The position numbers were made by a program, and so were the translations under genes. Shown one piece after another: positions 34,601 to 43,549 of a stretch of DNA of 64,000 bases (the stretch's first letter is position 1; each line of letters begins with the position of its first letter). Under the pieces are notes generated by a model. The model did not search any database. It was given only the letters and a program-made list of their open reading frames with translations, and was not told the origin of the DNA. Source of the stretch: Lytechinus pictus (lineage: Eukaryota; Echinodermata; Echinoidea; Temnopleuroida; Toxopneustidae); contig NC_087247.1 of assembly GCF_037042905.1 (NCBI RefSeq), positions 45,819,420 to 45,883,419 of the forward strand. Reading direction: 5' to 3'.

Positions 34601-37600
34601 TTACTTATACAAAATCTGAATTTTTGATCAAGACATAAGTGATTTTTTTTAATGAACAAAATCAAACGTTGATGCATCTTTTTTTTTAATGCCAATTTGT
34701 TTCGTACTTTTGGAACGATTTGTGTACTTGGTAGACTTTAAAAAATATCCGTTCTTATAAGTTATCTAATTAAGAAATTTGTTTTGGAACATTGGAAAGA
34801 GAACATTTTTATTTGGTAAATACCATAATACTATACGGCAAATATTCAATTTTTTCATGTAAATATAGCAAAACAATTCCTCTTTTTAAATCATTTGTAT
34901 GCACTCTAACAGAGTTAGAAAAAACAGAACGCTACATTTCTTTCAAACATAATCGTTCGGAGTTTCACAGAAAAAAGTGGAATATAATTACTATGAAAGA
35001 GTATAGTGTATTGATCTTTTTTTTTATCATATCTGTTGCATATGACATTAACCAAGCATGGTGTCTATCTATATGAATGTAAAATAATCATGTATGTTTC
35101 TGAGATATTTTTGTTAAAATGTGAATTGCAAATAAAACTCATTAAAAAAGAACACAAAAGAAATGACAAGCCATCCCTTTCTCATGCAAGATTATTGTAT
35201 TTTAAATAAATATTGATCAATTTTCCTGCGCAACTTGATTTTGAAGATAAAATTTTACATAATGTATCAAAATAATGAACAAAAGCTGCAATTCGAAAGG
35301 CATGCCTAAGATCCTTGATTTTTTTTTGTGGGATGTACTATACATGTATTTTCTTCCAGTGTAAATGTTGCCTAAAGTTGCTGAAAATAATCTTACCTGG
35401 CACAAAGGTCATATGTATGGTTCGCATCATCCGCTTCCCATCGCTTATGAGTCTACGAATAGCTTCAATGTACCTACATTGCAATGAGTAGTAAGAGTGA
35501 AATATGATCTTAGACAGTTTCATTTTCAAACAATTCATTCTTCAAATAAATTGGACCCATCTTGAATACAAGTCTTAATGTAATCTGTATAAAATGGAGA
35601 TAATATGAAACAAAATGGAAACATGTGGAAACCTGATGCAATCTTTAGTGCACCTTTCAAACTTCACTCTGATTTGGTTCAAATACGCTACACCCGTTTT
35701 TATATTTAGGCTCATAATAGCTTTCATCAATGTCAAAATGTGAAGCAGTTCAATGAAGTACAGATTTGCAGCTTTATTGTCACCTATCAAAGGTTCTGTC
35801 ATTTTAGACTTATATTTTTCTAGTCCCCCCCCCCCCCATTATTGTGTGAGCGAGGACTATTCATCAAAGCATTGTCTCATTCTTTGGTCTGAAAACTTTG
35901 TGCTAAATTAAGAAAGACAATGAAGCATCAACTGCAAGTTCAGAACAGACTGGATGTATGAAGATTATTTTGACTTGTTGAAAGAAGCTTCCATTATTTT
36001 CCAATCCAAACATGTTGCCCCAACCCCGCACACCAGCTATTACACAAAATCGAAAGCTCACTCAACCAGCAAAGAAACTCATTGAGAAACTTGGACTGAG
36101 ATTGGTGAGTTGCGTGATTTGATTTAGAAGAACTAAAGTAAAAATTTTACATGCCTTATGCAAAACATACATTTTGAAGAACTTGAAATAAAACGTTTAC
36201 ATTATTGAGAAAACTGAAGACATTATTATTTACTTAATCTTTGTTAAGGTATGCTGCAGGCCAAGACTTGAGCATTCTACTCATATCTACGGTATGAGAC
36301 TATGTACACATGGGTACGTACCGGTGCGTAATATAGCTAGCCAGCACCAGTAGACGCATCTCTCCACAGCTAAGTACAGCGCTATTCCCTCTCAAACGCG
36401 CATCCTATTTCATAATTGTTCCACCTGAGCTTGTCTTTACTCTGTGTGATGTGTCAAACCGCGTTTATTGAAAAAGATGTGTTGGTTGCATTGAAGAAAG
36501 CTACACAGACTTGTATTTTGTGAGGTTAAAGTTAAACTGCATATAGACGTTTTCATAAGTTTCATCATAGAGATCAAATGTCTGATCCAAGTGAATAATA
36601 ATAATAATAAAATTAGGCCTAATAATAATGTAAAAATTTTATTTCTATAATAATCATTAGTTCATTTTATAATTTCACTTCATTTCATTCCCAAATTAAG
36701 TAATTCAAATATTAACATAGATTGTCTTGCAGCATTTAAAAGGTATGCCGTGGCTAAATATAGATTCTGACAGGCATGTTGATTAGCGTTATGCACAAAT
36801 TTTAGGAATAATCATTAAATGAATTATGAATTATATGACTCTTTATCTGAGAAATGGGCAAATAGTGAAGTGAAAAGTAAAGACTACGAAGGCTCTAACA
36901 AATCAACACATGCACCAGTGTAGGTACAATCTTGAACAAATTCTAATTTTATTATGTTTGAAGGTTTGTTTGGTGGTATGAACAATCTACGAACAATGAA
37001 AAATCAAATTTGTGCCATAAAATGTGAACAATATAAAGTGTCAAGTATCACATTCCAATTTAGCTTTTTGGAGCTGCAAGAGGAATTATCGTATCAAGTA
37101 ATACACAAATTCCTAACATTTTGAAAAACTGTTCCTGAAGAGGTGTTTTGAGTGACAGATAATCTAAAAAATATAGAATAGCAAAATGTGTTTTGTTTGA
37201 AATAATATGAAAATAAAATAACAAAAGTTTTTCATATGACTTACTGAATGCCAACACATTTCATGTCCTGCAAGACAAGGGAATATAAAAATAAAGTGAA
37301 AGAAAAGAAAATCAACAAAAACACCTTTTGGAATACATGTATTTAAGGAAATGAAAAATCAAATGCAAGATTTTTTTCTAATGATTTGTTTGATTTCATT
37401 CAGTGAGTTAACTTAGGGGTAGATAAATATATAAGACTCCTGATTTGATCAATATCTATTGCAAGTATACCTCAATATCAGCAGTAGAGTTTGAACTGCA
37501 CAACTGCAATCTCAACATCATATTTTTCAGCACCAGTTGTTAAGGGTATAACATAGCAGCAAAAATCAAGGAAGAGGTATCACATTCATCCATTATATAA

Positions 37601-40600
37601 GTAAGAAGGGTAAAATTTGTGGGAATAAGATCCCCCTCCCAAAAAAAAAATATATGAATCACTAAAAGAAATGATGTAAAACACCCCCCCCCCTTACATG
37701 AAACATAAAAAAAATTAATTTATATCATTAAAAATAAATTGGATTATGAAAGGTTTTCTTTGGAATTAGTATTTACACTGGAGGAAAGGTAATATCATAC
37801 CCTTAGTATGTTAGTTCCAACCTTTCTACCAAGATATTAAGAATTAGATACTCACCTGAGATCCCCTAGCATAGATGTCTCCATTCTCCATTTTCTTTGC
37901 CTCAAATGGATCACAATCCCAATGTTCCTATATTAAAGGAGAAATATAAATGACACACGTGTCACAACCGGTTCTGGTTGATCAACATTATCTTCTCAGT
38001 AAACAGAACAAGATTTTCCACATTTTTTAACATACCAAAGATGGATGAAAGATGACTGCCAATTACAGAGTCAGTCTTTCTATCACATGCAGAGTTACAA
38101 TTTCTACATTAAAAACATTTAAGATTCATACCAATCAATCAACTCTTTAAGTAAATGTCCAGCAGTTCATCAAAATGTAAACAGTTTCACCAAGCATTTT
38201 TCAATATTCTACCCCTACAAGTAACAAAAAGTTTGCCTACTCATGAAATGTGCAAAAACAGCCCTACCTTTCTTATATGGGCCATTCCGGTTAAGACTTG
38301 GACAAAGGGGTCGAAAAATAAAGTACTCGCTAGGCTTGGTTTTTCATGTGTTTTAGATAGGCCAACACATCGGTAAACTGGTTCAGATAAGGAAAAGATA
38401 AGCTGGCATGTCTATTTCACAATATCACCTGATTTCTAAAAATGTTGGGACGTTACTCTTCCCGAGTGGACATGCATAAAAATGAATAAATAAGGAAAAT
38501 TTTCGTTGTTTTTACGCATAAAGTCGATCATAGAAGAAACTCGGAGGTGATCGAAGCACTAGTTTGCGCTGCCAAGCTCAGTAGCAAGCGCAATCTTCGA
38601 TACGCCGGTATGTTGGGACGTTACTCTAAGCGATATCGAAATAAATTGCATAATTCCAAAATATGACTTGAAAGTGCCTTTAAATGACAAACATCTCTGA
38701 TATTTGATGAAATACCAGTAAATAAAAGACAGAAACATCGAGTTTTGTGCAGCAATTCTTCGCTGTGGCGAAGACAATTCGCGTGTCCCCAGTTGAGACG
38801 TTACGGTGCTAATGAAGGAACAAATTTTCAAAAAAAAAAGAAAAGGAAATTTTCTCGGCTTTACAAACGATGTGACTGTTTCAACGCAAATTAATGACAC
38901 GGTAACATTACGGGGGGGGGGGGGAGAATTGATAATCATAAAATTGAAATAGATAAATTCTAACGAAAGAACTAAAAGTAACTAATGAAATATAATGTAT
39001 AGAATAAACAAATAAATTTGATTGAAAATAGGAACAATATCAAAATAACGTGGTTACATCCATGCAATCAATTTGTTTTTAATGGCTGATGTATATCACT
39101 TTTCAACTTTTGGAAAAGCGCCTGATAAGAATTATTTTTATTTTTTTATAATTTAGGTTGTGAATGTTTTGATTGATTGATGCTGTGATGAAATTATGGA
39201 AAAGAGAATAATAAAAGGAAAAAAGTCTCGCGTGATGTGTCTTTTTTTTAAATAACAATTTCGTGATGAAATCCTTGAATGAAATTGGAAAAGAAAATAA
39301 TAAAAGGTAAAAAGTCTCGCGTGATGTGTCTTTAAAAAAATAATTTTGTGTCTTGTATCGTTTATAAATGCATCCTTTGACAGAATTTCTGCCCTCAATG
39401 AACCATCTTTTTTATTGCGTAGGCCTATAATGCCGATTATTCATGCTACAATGAGTTGTCAATATCAATTCAGCATTTATTTCAAATTCATTAAAAGTAC
39501 TGGGTGATAAAATAATCATCAGACAAAGATCGAGAATATAACAATGAGAATAAAAATCTAATAAATTTAAACAAAAGTGATATTATTTGTTGGCACATAT
39601 TTCATACAAATTGAAAGATAATTGATAGGAAATCGGGGATGCAATAAAAAGGCAGAAAGCTTGTTAAAATGATTTCACATCATTCTTGTCATTACGACCA
39701 TTAATCGGATCTCCATTGTGCAAAATTGTTACCTTCATTGTCATTATCATCATCATCACCATCAATCATCATTATCATCACCATCATCATCTCATCGAAC
39801 TTCCGAAAGTTTTTTAAATGTTTTTTTTGGGGGAGGGGGTTATTTTGACGTTTAAAAAAAGGTGTTAAAACGTCTAAAACCTACCACATGTTGACTTCCA
39901 TAAAATGTTTACACAAAACGTCCAAAAACCAACTTGAATAGTTTTAGAACATTAAAAAATATCAATTTTGTTGGGAAGTCATCAGTTTGAGCCCCTTGTC
40001 ATATCCGGATCCGCCGCATGGTACATTCAGGAACAAATGAAACCGTATAAAATATCTTTTTAGGTAGCGAACCATTAAAATATGTTTATTCAATACATTT
40101 GTTTCAGAATCCAAAATAAAATAAAATAAAATACATTTGATTAAAGCAAGATTATAATTTTATTGTCAAAAGAGAAGAAAATGGAATTCTGTCACAATTC
40201 GAATTACAACATTGGCCACACAACATTGACATAATTTGGGCACCTAAATCCAAACCGCCGCTGATACCAGGGGTCCCAGAACGGGGGGGGGGGGGGGGCG
40301 CTGGGATGGCTTTATCCCATCAGAAAAAAACATCTGATTTTGATTTTTTTTTGCATGGTCGACCACCCCCCCCGACTTTCATCCCGTTTCGCAGCCCTCG
40401 ATGTCAAAAAATTTAGCCGCCACTTTCCAAAAATCCTGAATTTTATATGAGACATTGTGGAATATTAAAAAGAATAAATAACGTCTTAAAAGGACACTTG
40501 TCACATCGTGCATCGCTTGATACTGTATGCCTAAATTAACTTTTTTTTTTCAACTCTTGAATACTAGTTTATTGCGAGGTAAAACAAATGAAAATAAAGA

Positions 40601-42991
40601 CAATTTCAAGCATTATTAAAATTATATATGCGACACATTTTTGGCAATGTCCATCGTCAAAGTCGTAACGTCTAATTTGTAGTTTTTATATCTTTCGATT
40701 GTTTTTTTTTAATTCTAGAACAGAAAATCAAAGTTGCTTGAAAGCACTATTTCATGAATTCATGTGAATAAAACAACCACCTAAATCTAATGAATCACCA
40801 GCAACAAATTATGGTGTAAAAGTCGTGCGACGTTACGGAAGACATTGTCGTTTAAAATCATAACGTCTGAAGTAAAGAGAGCAGCCATAAACATCACATA
40901 CGGTGATCACTTTATAAACGTAAAGCCTGATTGTGATTTAAACGTTTTTTCTGAGAACGATTAGAAGATTTTGATATGTTTTTGAAATAAATATAAAACT
41001 AAATATGGTAAAATACATAATTGTTACGAGGACGTTATTGCGGACATTTAATTCTACAGTGTCCTCATGGAGATCATAACGTCTAGTCTGTTCTAGTGCC
41101 TTTTACATCATTTTGTTTACATGTAAAATTTATAAAACCTTTTTAAGTGTCTCGGAAGGTATGGGCAGTCGTAAGATTTATTATGGAAATACACATTTTA
41201 TCTATAAAAGAGTAGATAATGTACGATGTGCCGTTTTTACAATTTGGACGTCATTGGATAAAATATTGGACATGTCTTTGTGATTCAGAATAACGTCCTA
41301 GCGAAGGTGAAGCATGGCAAAAAGGTAAGAAAACTTCTTGCTTTATTTTGCAGCATTATGAAGAATAAGAATTCGATAATCTTGCCAACTAGATATGATT
41401 GTAGATCAGAATTAAATAAAAGTATCGATTATGCATGTAAGTAAACTTTTTTAGTTTGAGACGCGACGGTGGACACCCTCAAATCATGTCCACATCAAAT
41501 GAGTAACGTCGTCATGATATCTATATAATTGTCCGGATTATCTCCTTAACTATATATATTTTTTTTATTTGTTTGTTCAGAATGAAACTCCCAACAAGAC
41601 TACATCTCTTGATTACTACATTCCCGGCCATTTTTAGAATTACGTAGATTTTTCCTTAATATTTGTAATAATCATCAATATTTAGGTCGTCGTAATTTGA
41701 TAACATATATTCAAGTAAATGCAAATTATATTCTAATAAAGAAAGAAAATCATTGGATATCTTTACAAATACGTTTAGAAATGAGGGTAGTACGGAAAAA
41801 TATCACTAATCAATCAACACACCGCGACAAAATACGAGAAATCAACACCAAAACATAACAATCACCCAAGACAAAGCACGAAAGTTTAGACGTTACGGCA
41901 AACATATTGAAGGGACGGACATGCTTTTTTTCTCCCTGGGACTACGTGACTGAAAACACACATGGAAAATTTTGTATGTGTATGAACAGGGTTGACCGGC
42001 GCACGTGCTCAAGAACTTTTGAGATGAATCTCGTATCGTGTGTGTGGTAGAAACTTGAAAGTTGGGACGTTACGAAGGGGACGGACAAAAATATCAGATT
42101 TTTGAAAGTACATTTTCATATCTCTCGTACATGGAATATCTGATCATACCATATGGGATTGAAAGAGTCCTCATGAGTGTATAATATGATAAGGTTAAGA
42201 AAGACAAGATGATTTACAGGCTCGATATAATAAGAGATTAATGAATCTAATATCAGGGGACGGACATGGTAACGTCTCAATACTAGTTTTTCAAACGGCA
42301 ATATTTCTGAAACGTAAAACATGTCAACAATTTAGTTGGAATTATCAACAAACATACACATCAGACTTCTTTATGGTAATCCAACTCCATCACGTTTGTC
42401 TTTAATTTTGTTTTATTCCAGTTTGTTTAAGTATATATTCTGTTTGTCCAAATTTTCAGTACATTTTTGGGGAGAAATTCATACTTAAATCGTAAAATTC
42501 TCAACAATGAAAAAAATTTCCGTCTTGAAGTTATCACTGCTATCTCTACAGGACTGGTGGATAATAATTCACTCACTACAAATTTCTTATGTTGATATAT
42601 ATTTTTGGGGGAGGGGCTCGATTTTGACCTTGCCGTTTTCTCTCCTTAACCGGAATGGCCCATATCAGAAACAAACTTTTTATAATTTCAGCTTTCTTGA
42701 AAATTGTATATGCACCAAATTTTTTTCTTCAATTTTATTCATTTTTTAATGCAACTTAAACAATATGTCACTTTTACTTGTCAAATTTTTACTTTATCAT
42801 ATCCATTGAAATAACACAATAACCCAAAGTTCAAACCAAGTAAAATTGTTGCTCTCTAACACTGTCATATAGTAGAGTCTACTTACTGGGAAGACTGGAA
42901 CAACATCTATGTGGGAGTTTAGAATTATGCTTTTAAGATAAGGATGTGTACCTTCCCATGTAATGACAACCACTATCTTGCCGGGATGAAC
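17234..42991 (-). CDS. ACY1: Aminoacylase-1 (N-acyl-L-amino-acid amidohydrolase, M20 family), left copy, 13 exons, N-terminal exon(s) not seen
   Basis: Cytosolic zinc enzyme that hydrolyses N-acetyl amino acids in amino-acid salvage. Thirteen exons with GT-AG borders and compatible phases are visible: 42991-42887, 37927-37856, 37267-37245, 35473-35397, 26229-26140, 23033-22977, 22368-22295, 21801-21752, 21224-21167, 20452-20372, 19940-19872, 19599-19523, 17447-17234. They sum to 1047 nt (348 codons plus stop). Family metal and catalytic positions are all present: SHIDVVPV (zinc His and Asp), RGSQDMKC (bridging Asp), VPDEEIGG (general-base Glu and zinc Glu), FGLDEG (zinc Glu), QPGHGSQF (dimer-interface His), GGVAKNVVP (Asn), LLHDHNEYL (zinc His). 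The dimerisation (lid) domain spans about exons 7-10. Human ACY1 is 408 residues; the first ~53 are missing here, and no matching exon appears between 42,991 and the unit junction at 46,507. Introns are loaded with transposons. No stops or frameshifts in the exons. Confidence 0.95.
17666..17944. mobile_element. TIR element 'CTGGGCCCCATCTTACAAAGAGTT' type, in ACY1 last intron
   Basis: Left end CCTGGGCCCCATCTTACAAA; right end in reverse complement CCTGGGGCCTGTCTTACAAA. Inner inverted phrases AGAGTTATGATTGATCC / GATCAATTGCAACTCT. No coding capacity. Present in both units (right copy 60693-60954, with an internal deletion), so it predates their split. Confidence 0.8.
18410..18592. mobile_element. 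Palindromic MITE, 'TTTCATAAAGCTG' family
   Basis: GGGGCCGTTTCATAAAGCTG at the left and a decayed inverse (CAGCTTTATCAAATGTCCCC) at the right, about 180 bp. Same family as 13861-14028 and 25428-25610. Present in the right copy at about 61400-61575 with an eroded left end. Confidence 0.8.
18593..19522. other. ACY1 intron sequence, repeat-like, no gene
   Basis: Contains a poly-G tract near 18781 and repeated 'CACTACGTGTTTAG' phrases (about 18950 and 19030) suggesting an old tandem repeat. Homopolymer length differs between the unit copies. No coding feature supported. Confidence 0.4.
19523..19599 (-). CDS. ACY1: ACY1 exon ([19 protein letters not shown]...)
   Basis: 77 nt with the T..DD..WW..F family motif; ends in phase 2. 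Conserved at 63082-63158. Confidence 0.95.
19872..19940 (-). CDS. ACY1: ACY1 exon ([10 protein letters not shown]...SYKLLR)
   Basis: 23 codons, phase 0 both ends; helix and strand of the lid-to-catalytic transition. Identical in layout at 63431-63499. Confidence 0.92.
20372..20452 (-). CDS. ACY1: ACY1 exon ([12 protein letters not shown]...VSPDTTPE)
   Basis: 27 codons, phase 0 both ends. Contains the conserved GGVA.NV.P motif with the active-site Asn contributed across the dimer, and FDLRV.PD. Confidence 0.95.
20531..20820. repeat. Compound (TAC)n/(ACC)n microsatellite in an ACY1 intron
   Basis: Alternating blocks of TAC and ACC triplets over about 290 bp. Long open frames on both strands here (polyLeu/Pro, polyVal, polySer/Gly) are products of the repeat and are not genes. 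Confidence 0.97.
21028..21133. mobile_element. 106-bp hAT-type MITE beside an ACY1 exon
   Basis: Terminal inverted repeats CAGTGGCGGACCGTGACCCGG / CCGGGTCATGGTCCGCCACTG. Exact 8-bp target duplication TCTACAGT at 21020-21027 and 21134-21141. The 8-bp duplication and CAGTGGCGG ends are typical of hAT elements. It lies 26 bp (from the duplication) inside the intron after the exon at 21224-21167. Confidence 0.93.
21167..21224 (-). CDS. ACY1: ACY1 exon ([19 protein letters not shown])
   Basis: 58 nt, matching the family's LG.V...NLT.L..GGVA strand region. Its donor (GTAAGT) lies 26 bp from the target duplication of a hAT-type MITE (21028-21133). Confidence 0.92.
21752..21801 (-). CDS. ACY1: ACY1 exon ([16 protein letters not shown])
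   Basis: 50 nt encoding a lid-domain helix; it ends in phase 2 and joins the next exon through an Arg codon. Confidence 0.92.
22295..22368 (-). CDS. ACY1: ACY1 exon ([15 protein letters not shown]...DTAAVKL)
   Basis: 74 nt. Contains the GQPGH motif whose His reaches the partner subunit's active site in this family, and DTAA. A poly-triplet microsatellite lies 53 nt upstream of its acceptor. Confidence 0.95.
22421..22704. repeat. (TAC)n/(ACC)n/(ACA)n microsatellite in an ACY1 intron
   Basis: About 285 bp of triplets with interruptions (one GAT block near 22506). It gives artefactual polyThr/polyVal/polySer open frames. Located 53 bp upstream (in gene orientation) of the GQPGH exon. Confidence 0.97.
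22977..23033 (-). CDS. ACY1: ACY1 exon ([18 protein letters not shown])
   Basis: 57 nt, phase 1 at both ends. Encodes the YxGER..WW region; the second Trp codon is split across the next intron. Confidence 0.95.
23763..25170. mobile_element. 1.4-kb hAT-like non-autonomous element
   Basis: Ends CACTGGCGTAAATCC and GGATTTACGCCAGTG are perfect inverted repeats. An exact 8-bp duplication, GATAGAGC, flanks it (23755-23762 and 25171-25178). The interior has G-tracts and a ~105-bp tandem array with the GCGAGCGCGAAGCGCGAGC motif (23988, 24092, 24206 and eroded units to about 24530). No transposase frame seen. Confidence 0.92.
23935..24560. repeat. ~105-115-bp tandem array with GCGAGCGCGAAGCGCGAGC inside the hAT-like element
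   Basis: Well-preserved motif copies at about 23988, 24092 and 24206, and decayed ones near 24328 and 24524. Each is followed by CTGAAAA/TTTTT and a 'gacat' phrase. Same array family as 5571-6130 and 49093-49650. Confidence 0.8.
25428..25610. mobile_element. Palindromic MITE, 'TTTCATAAAGCTG' family
   Basis: GGGGGCTGTTTCATAAAGCTG at the left and CAGC/AAAGCTTTATGAAACACCC at the right, with the shared inner arms AACGACTGGTGATCC / GGATCACCAGTTGTT. About 183 bp. Confidence 0.85.
25617..25747. mobile_element. Palindromic MITE, 'ACCGTTTCATAAAGAGTT' family
   Basis: Adjacent to the previous MITE. Left ACCGTTTCATAAAGAGTT; right AACTCTATGAAACGGT. Inner arms TTGTAACTTTGCCATAATGG / CCATAATGGCAAAGTTACAA. 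About 130 bp, non-coding. Confidence 0.85.
26140..26229 (-). CDS. ACY1: ACY1 exon with DEE catalytic motif
   Basis: 90 nt, [13 protein letters not shown] to NVGFGLDEG. Contains the general-base Glu, a zinc Glu, and the second zinc Glu in LDEG. The intron 5' of it (to 35397) holds the nested LINE, TIR element and gypsy insertions. Confidence 0.95.
28886..29760 (-). pseudogene. Gypsy integrase with internal deletion
   Basis: The zinc-binding part (HLGHMG near 29740; CETC at 29652-29641) is followed almost at once by [24 protein letters not shown]. In the family about 100 residues, including the first two catalytic Asp, normally lie between them, so they are deleted. The third catalytic residue is also altered: the usual GLAER Glu reads GLAQR. 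The C-terminal chromatin-binding part ([12 protein letters not shown]) is intact. A 252-codon frame runs from 29644 to 28886. Confidence 0.85.
29891..30491 (-). pseudogene. Gypsy RNase H fragments (two overlapping frames)
   Basis: The first frame carries [16 protein letters not shown] (the usual TDAS..G.GA..LQ motif; the catalytic Asp is kept). A frameshift near 30300 passes to the second frame with [20 protein letters not shown] and [16 protein letters not shown] (tether region). Decayed but unmistakable. Confidence 0.88.
30617..31285 (-). pseudogene. Gypsy reverse transcriptase fragment
   Basis: 222-codon open frame. [14 protein letters not shown] (about 36-49), LDTKAGYW (78-85), LPFGLCNS (111-118) and the catalytic IADDIAI (139-145) are diagnostic of Ty3/gypsy RT; the usual Tyr/Val before DD is Ala, as in some gypsy clades. 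It goes out of frame after about residue 201, where the thumb should continue. Confidence 0.92.
35397..35473 (-). CDS. ACY1: ACY1 exon (YIEAIRRL...TIHMTFVP)
   Basis: 77 nt encoding the helix and the TIHMTFVP strand that leads to the catalytic glutamates. Donor GTAAGA splits the following Asp codon. Confidence 0.95.
35474..37244. other. ACY1 intron, no feature recognised
   Basis: AT-rich, with a poly-C tract near 35825 and an ATA-type microsatellite near 36597. No gene or clear mobile element. Confidence 0.4.
37245..37267 (-). CDS. ACY1: ACY1 micro-exon (DMKCVGIQ)
   Basis: Only 23 nt, flanked by a strong acceptor (TTGTCTTGCAG) and donor (GTAAGT). It encodes the bridging Asp that holds both zinc ions. 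The two-base overhang joins the next exon to form the Gln codon. Confidence 0.9.
37856..37927 (-). CDS. ACY1: ACY1 exon ([10 protein letters not shown]...YARGSQ)
   Basis: 24 codons, phase 0 both ends; donor GTGAGT, acceptor TATAG. It carries the conserved HW.xDPF and YARG motifs preceding the bridging Asp. Confidence 0.95.
39185..39345. repeat. Local ~88-bp tandem duplication
   Basis: The phrase AAAAGTCTCGCGTGATGTGT with its preceding GAAAATAATAAAAGG occurs twice (about 39222 and 39310), inside the 4.4-kb element. Confidence 0.75.
39740..39795. repeat. CAT/ATC microsatellite
   Basis: Imperfect ATCATC/ACC triplets over about 55 bp, inside the 4.4-kb element. Confidence 0.85.
42887..42991 (-). 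CDS. ACY1: ACY1 exon with HxD zinc motif (first visible)
   Basis: 35 codons, phase 0 at both ends, from [14 protein letters not shown] to [11 protein letters not shown]. It contains the zinc-binding His and adjacent catalytic Asp. It corresponds to about residues 54-88 of the human enzyme, so at least one more 5' exon is needed. Confidence 0.95.
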
Positions 42992-43549
42992 CTGCAGAAC
43001 AAGGACATGGAGAAACCACATATATGTAAATTCATATACAATGGTTTAAAGCTAAAAGGTCTTCACCAGTATCAACACAGACCTTTTGACAATACGCAAA
43101 TGATTTTCAGTTTTTACTGTTAAGTCAGATGAATAGATATATTGTTCGATAATGATGTACAAATAAGAAAATCCATTTTGTAAAGCAAAATATGAAATCT
43201 CACTAGAATGGGATTTCAATGTTGGTATTGAGGCAAATCATTTGAAGATCAAATCAACTGACAAACAAGAGGAAATAAAGATGTCAATTTTGGCTTGAAT
43301 GTGGTGAAATGTTTAAATCAAACTAGCTGACATGATAATGTAAACTGTCGTATTATCACAAACAAATTGAGTTATGATACATACGATTCAAAGGTGTATA
43401 ATATAGACGAAAAGACATGTAGATCTATTCTGTCAGCATATAAAACATCTCGGTTTTATTGAAAAAAGGTGTACTCCTAAAAAAAAGTCAAGAAAATAAA
43501 ATATATCAAAAAGGGAAATGTCTAACCCTGACTATATACAGTTATTTGA

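Larger units (their letters stand above)
26775..35150 (+). pseudogene. L1/Tx1-like LINE ORF2 3' fragment, split by a 6.6-kb insertion
   Basis: The left part (26775-27031) encodes [17 protein letters not shown] ... [16 protein letters not shown], the reverse-transcriptase thumb region of L1-like ORF2. The right part (33613 onward) continues with [17 protein letters not shown] and PKLIYLFS, then more C-terminal sequence to about 35070 and a 3' end with AATAAAACTCATTAAAAAAG near 35130. The two halves abut at ATTT (27028-27031 and 33613-33616), so the insertion is precise. Several frameshifts and stops downstream; 5' truncated. It lies antisense in the ACY1 intron 26230-35396. Confidence 0.88.
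38278..42662. mobile_element. 4.4-kb non-coding TIR transposon with 14 GACGTTA sites
   Basis: Inverted ends TGGGCCATTCCGGTTAAG (38278) and CTTAACCGGAATGGCCCA (to 42662) with TA on both sides (38276-38277, 42663-42664). The core GACGTTA occurs at 38449, 38617, 38797, 40829, 41031, 41889 and 42066 on the plus strand, and as TAACGTC at 40479, 40666, 40861, 41077, 41291, 41504 and 42270. The copies nearest the ends are the longest (GGGACGTTAC). A second motif, GGACGGACA, occurs near 41912, 42079 and 42259. No frame above 126 codons and none resembling a transposase. It lies in the large ACY1 intron between exons 42887 and 37927. Likely a non-autonomous element whose repeats are transposase-binding sites. 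Confidence 0.8.
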
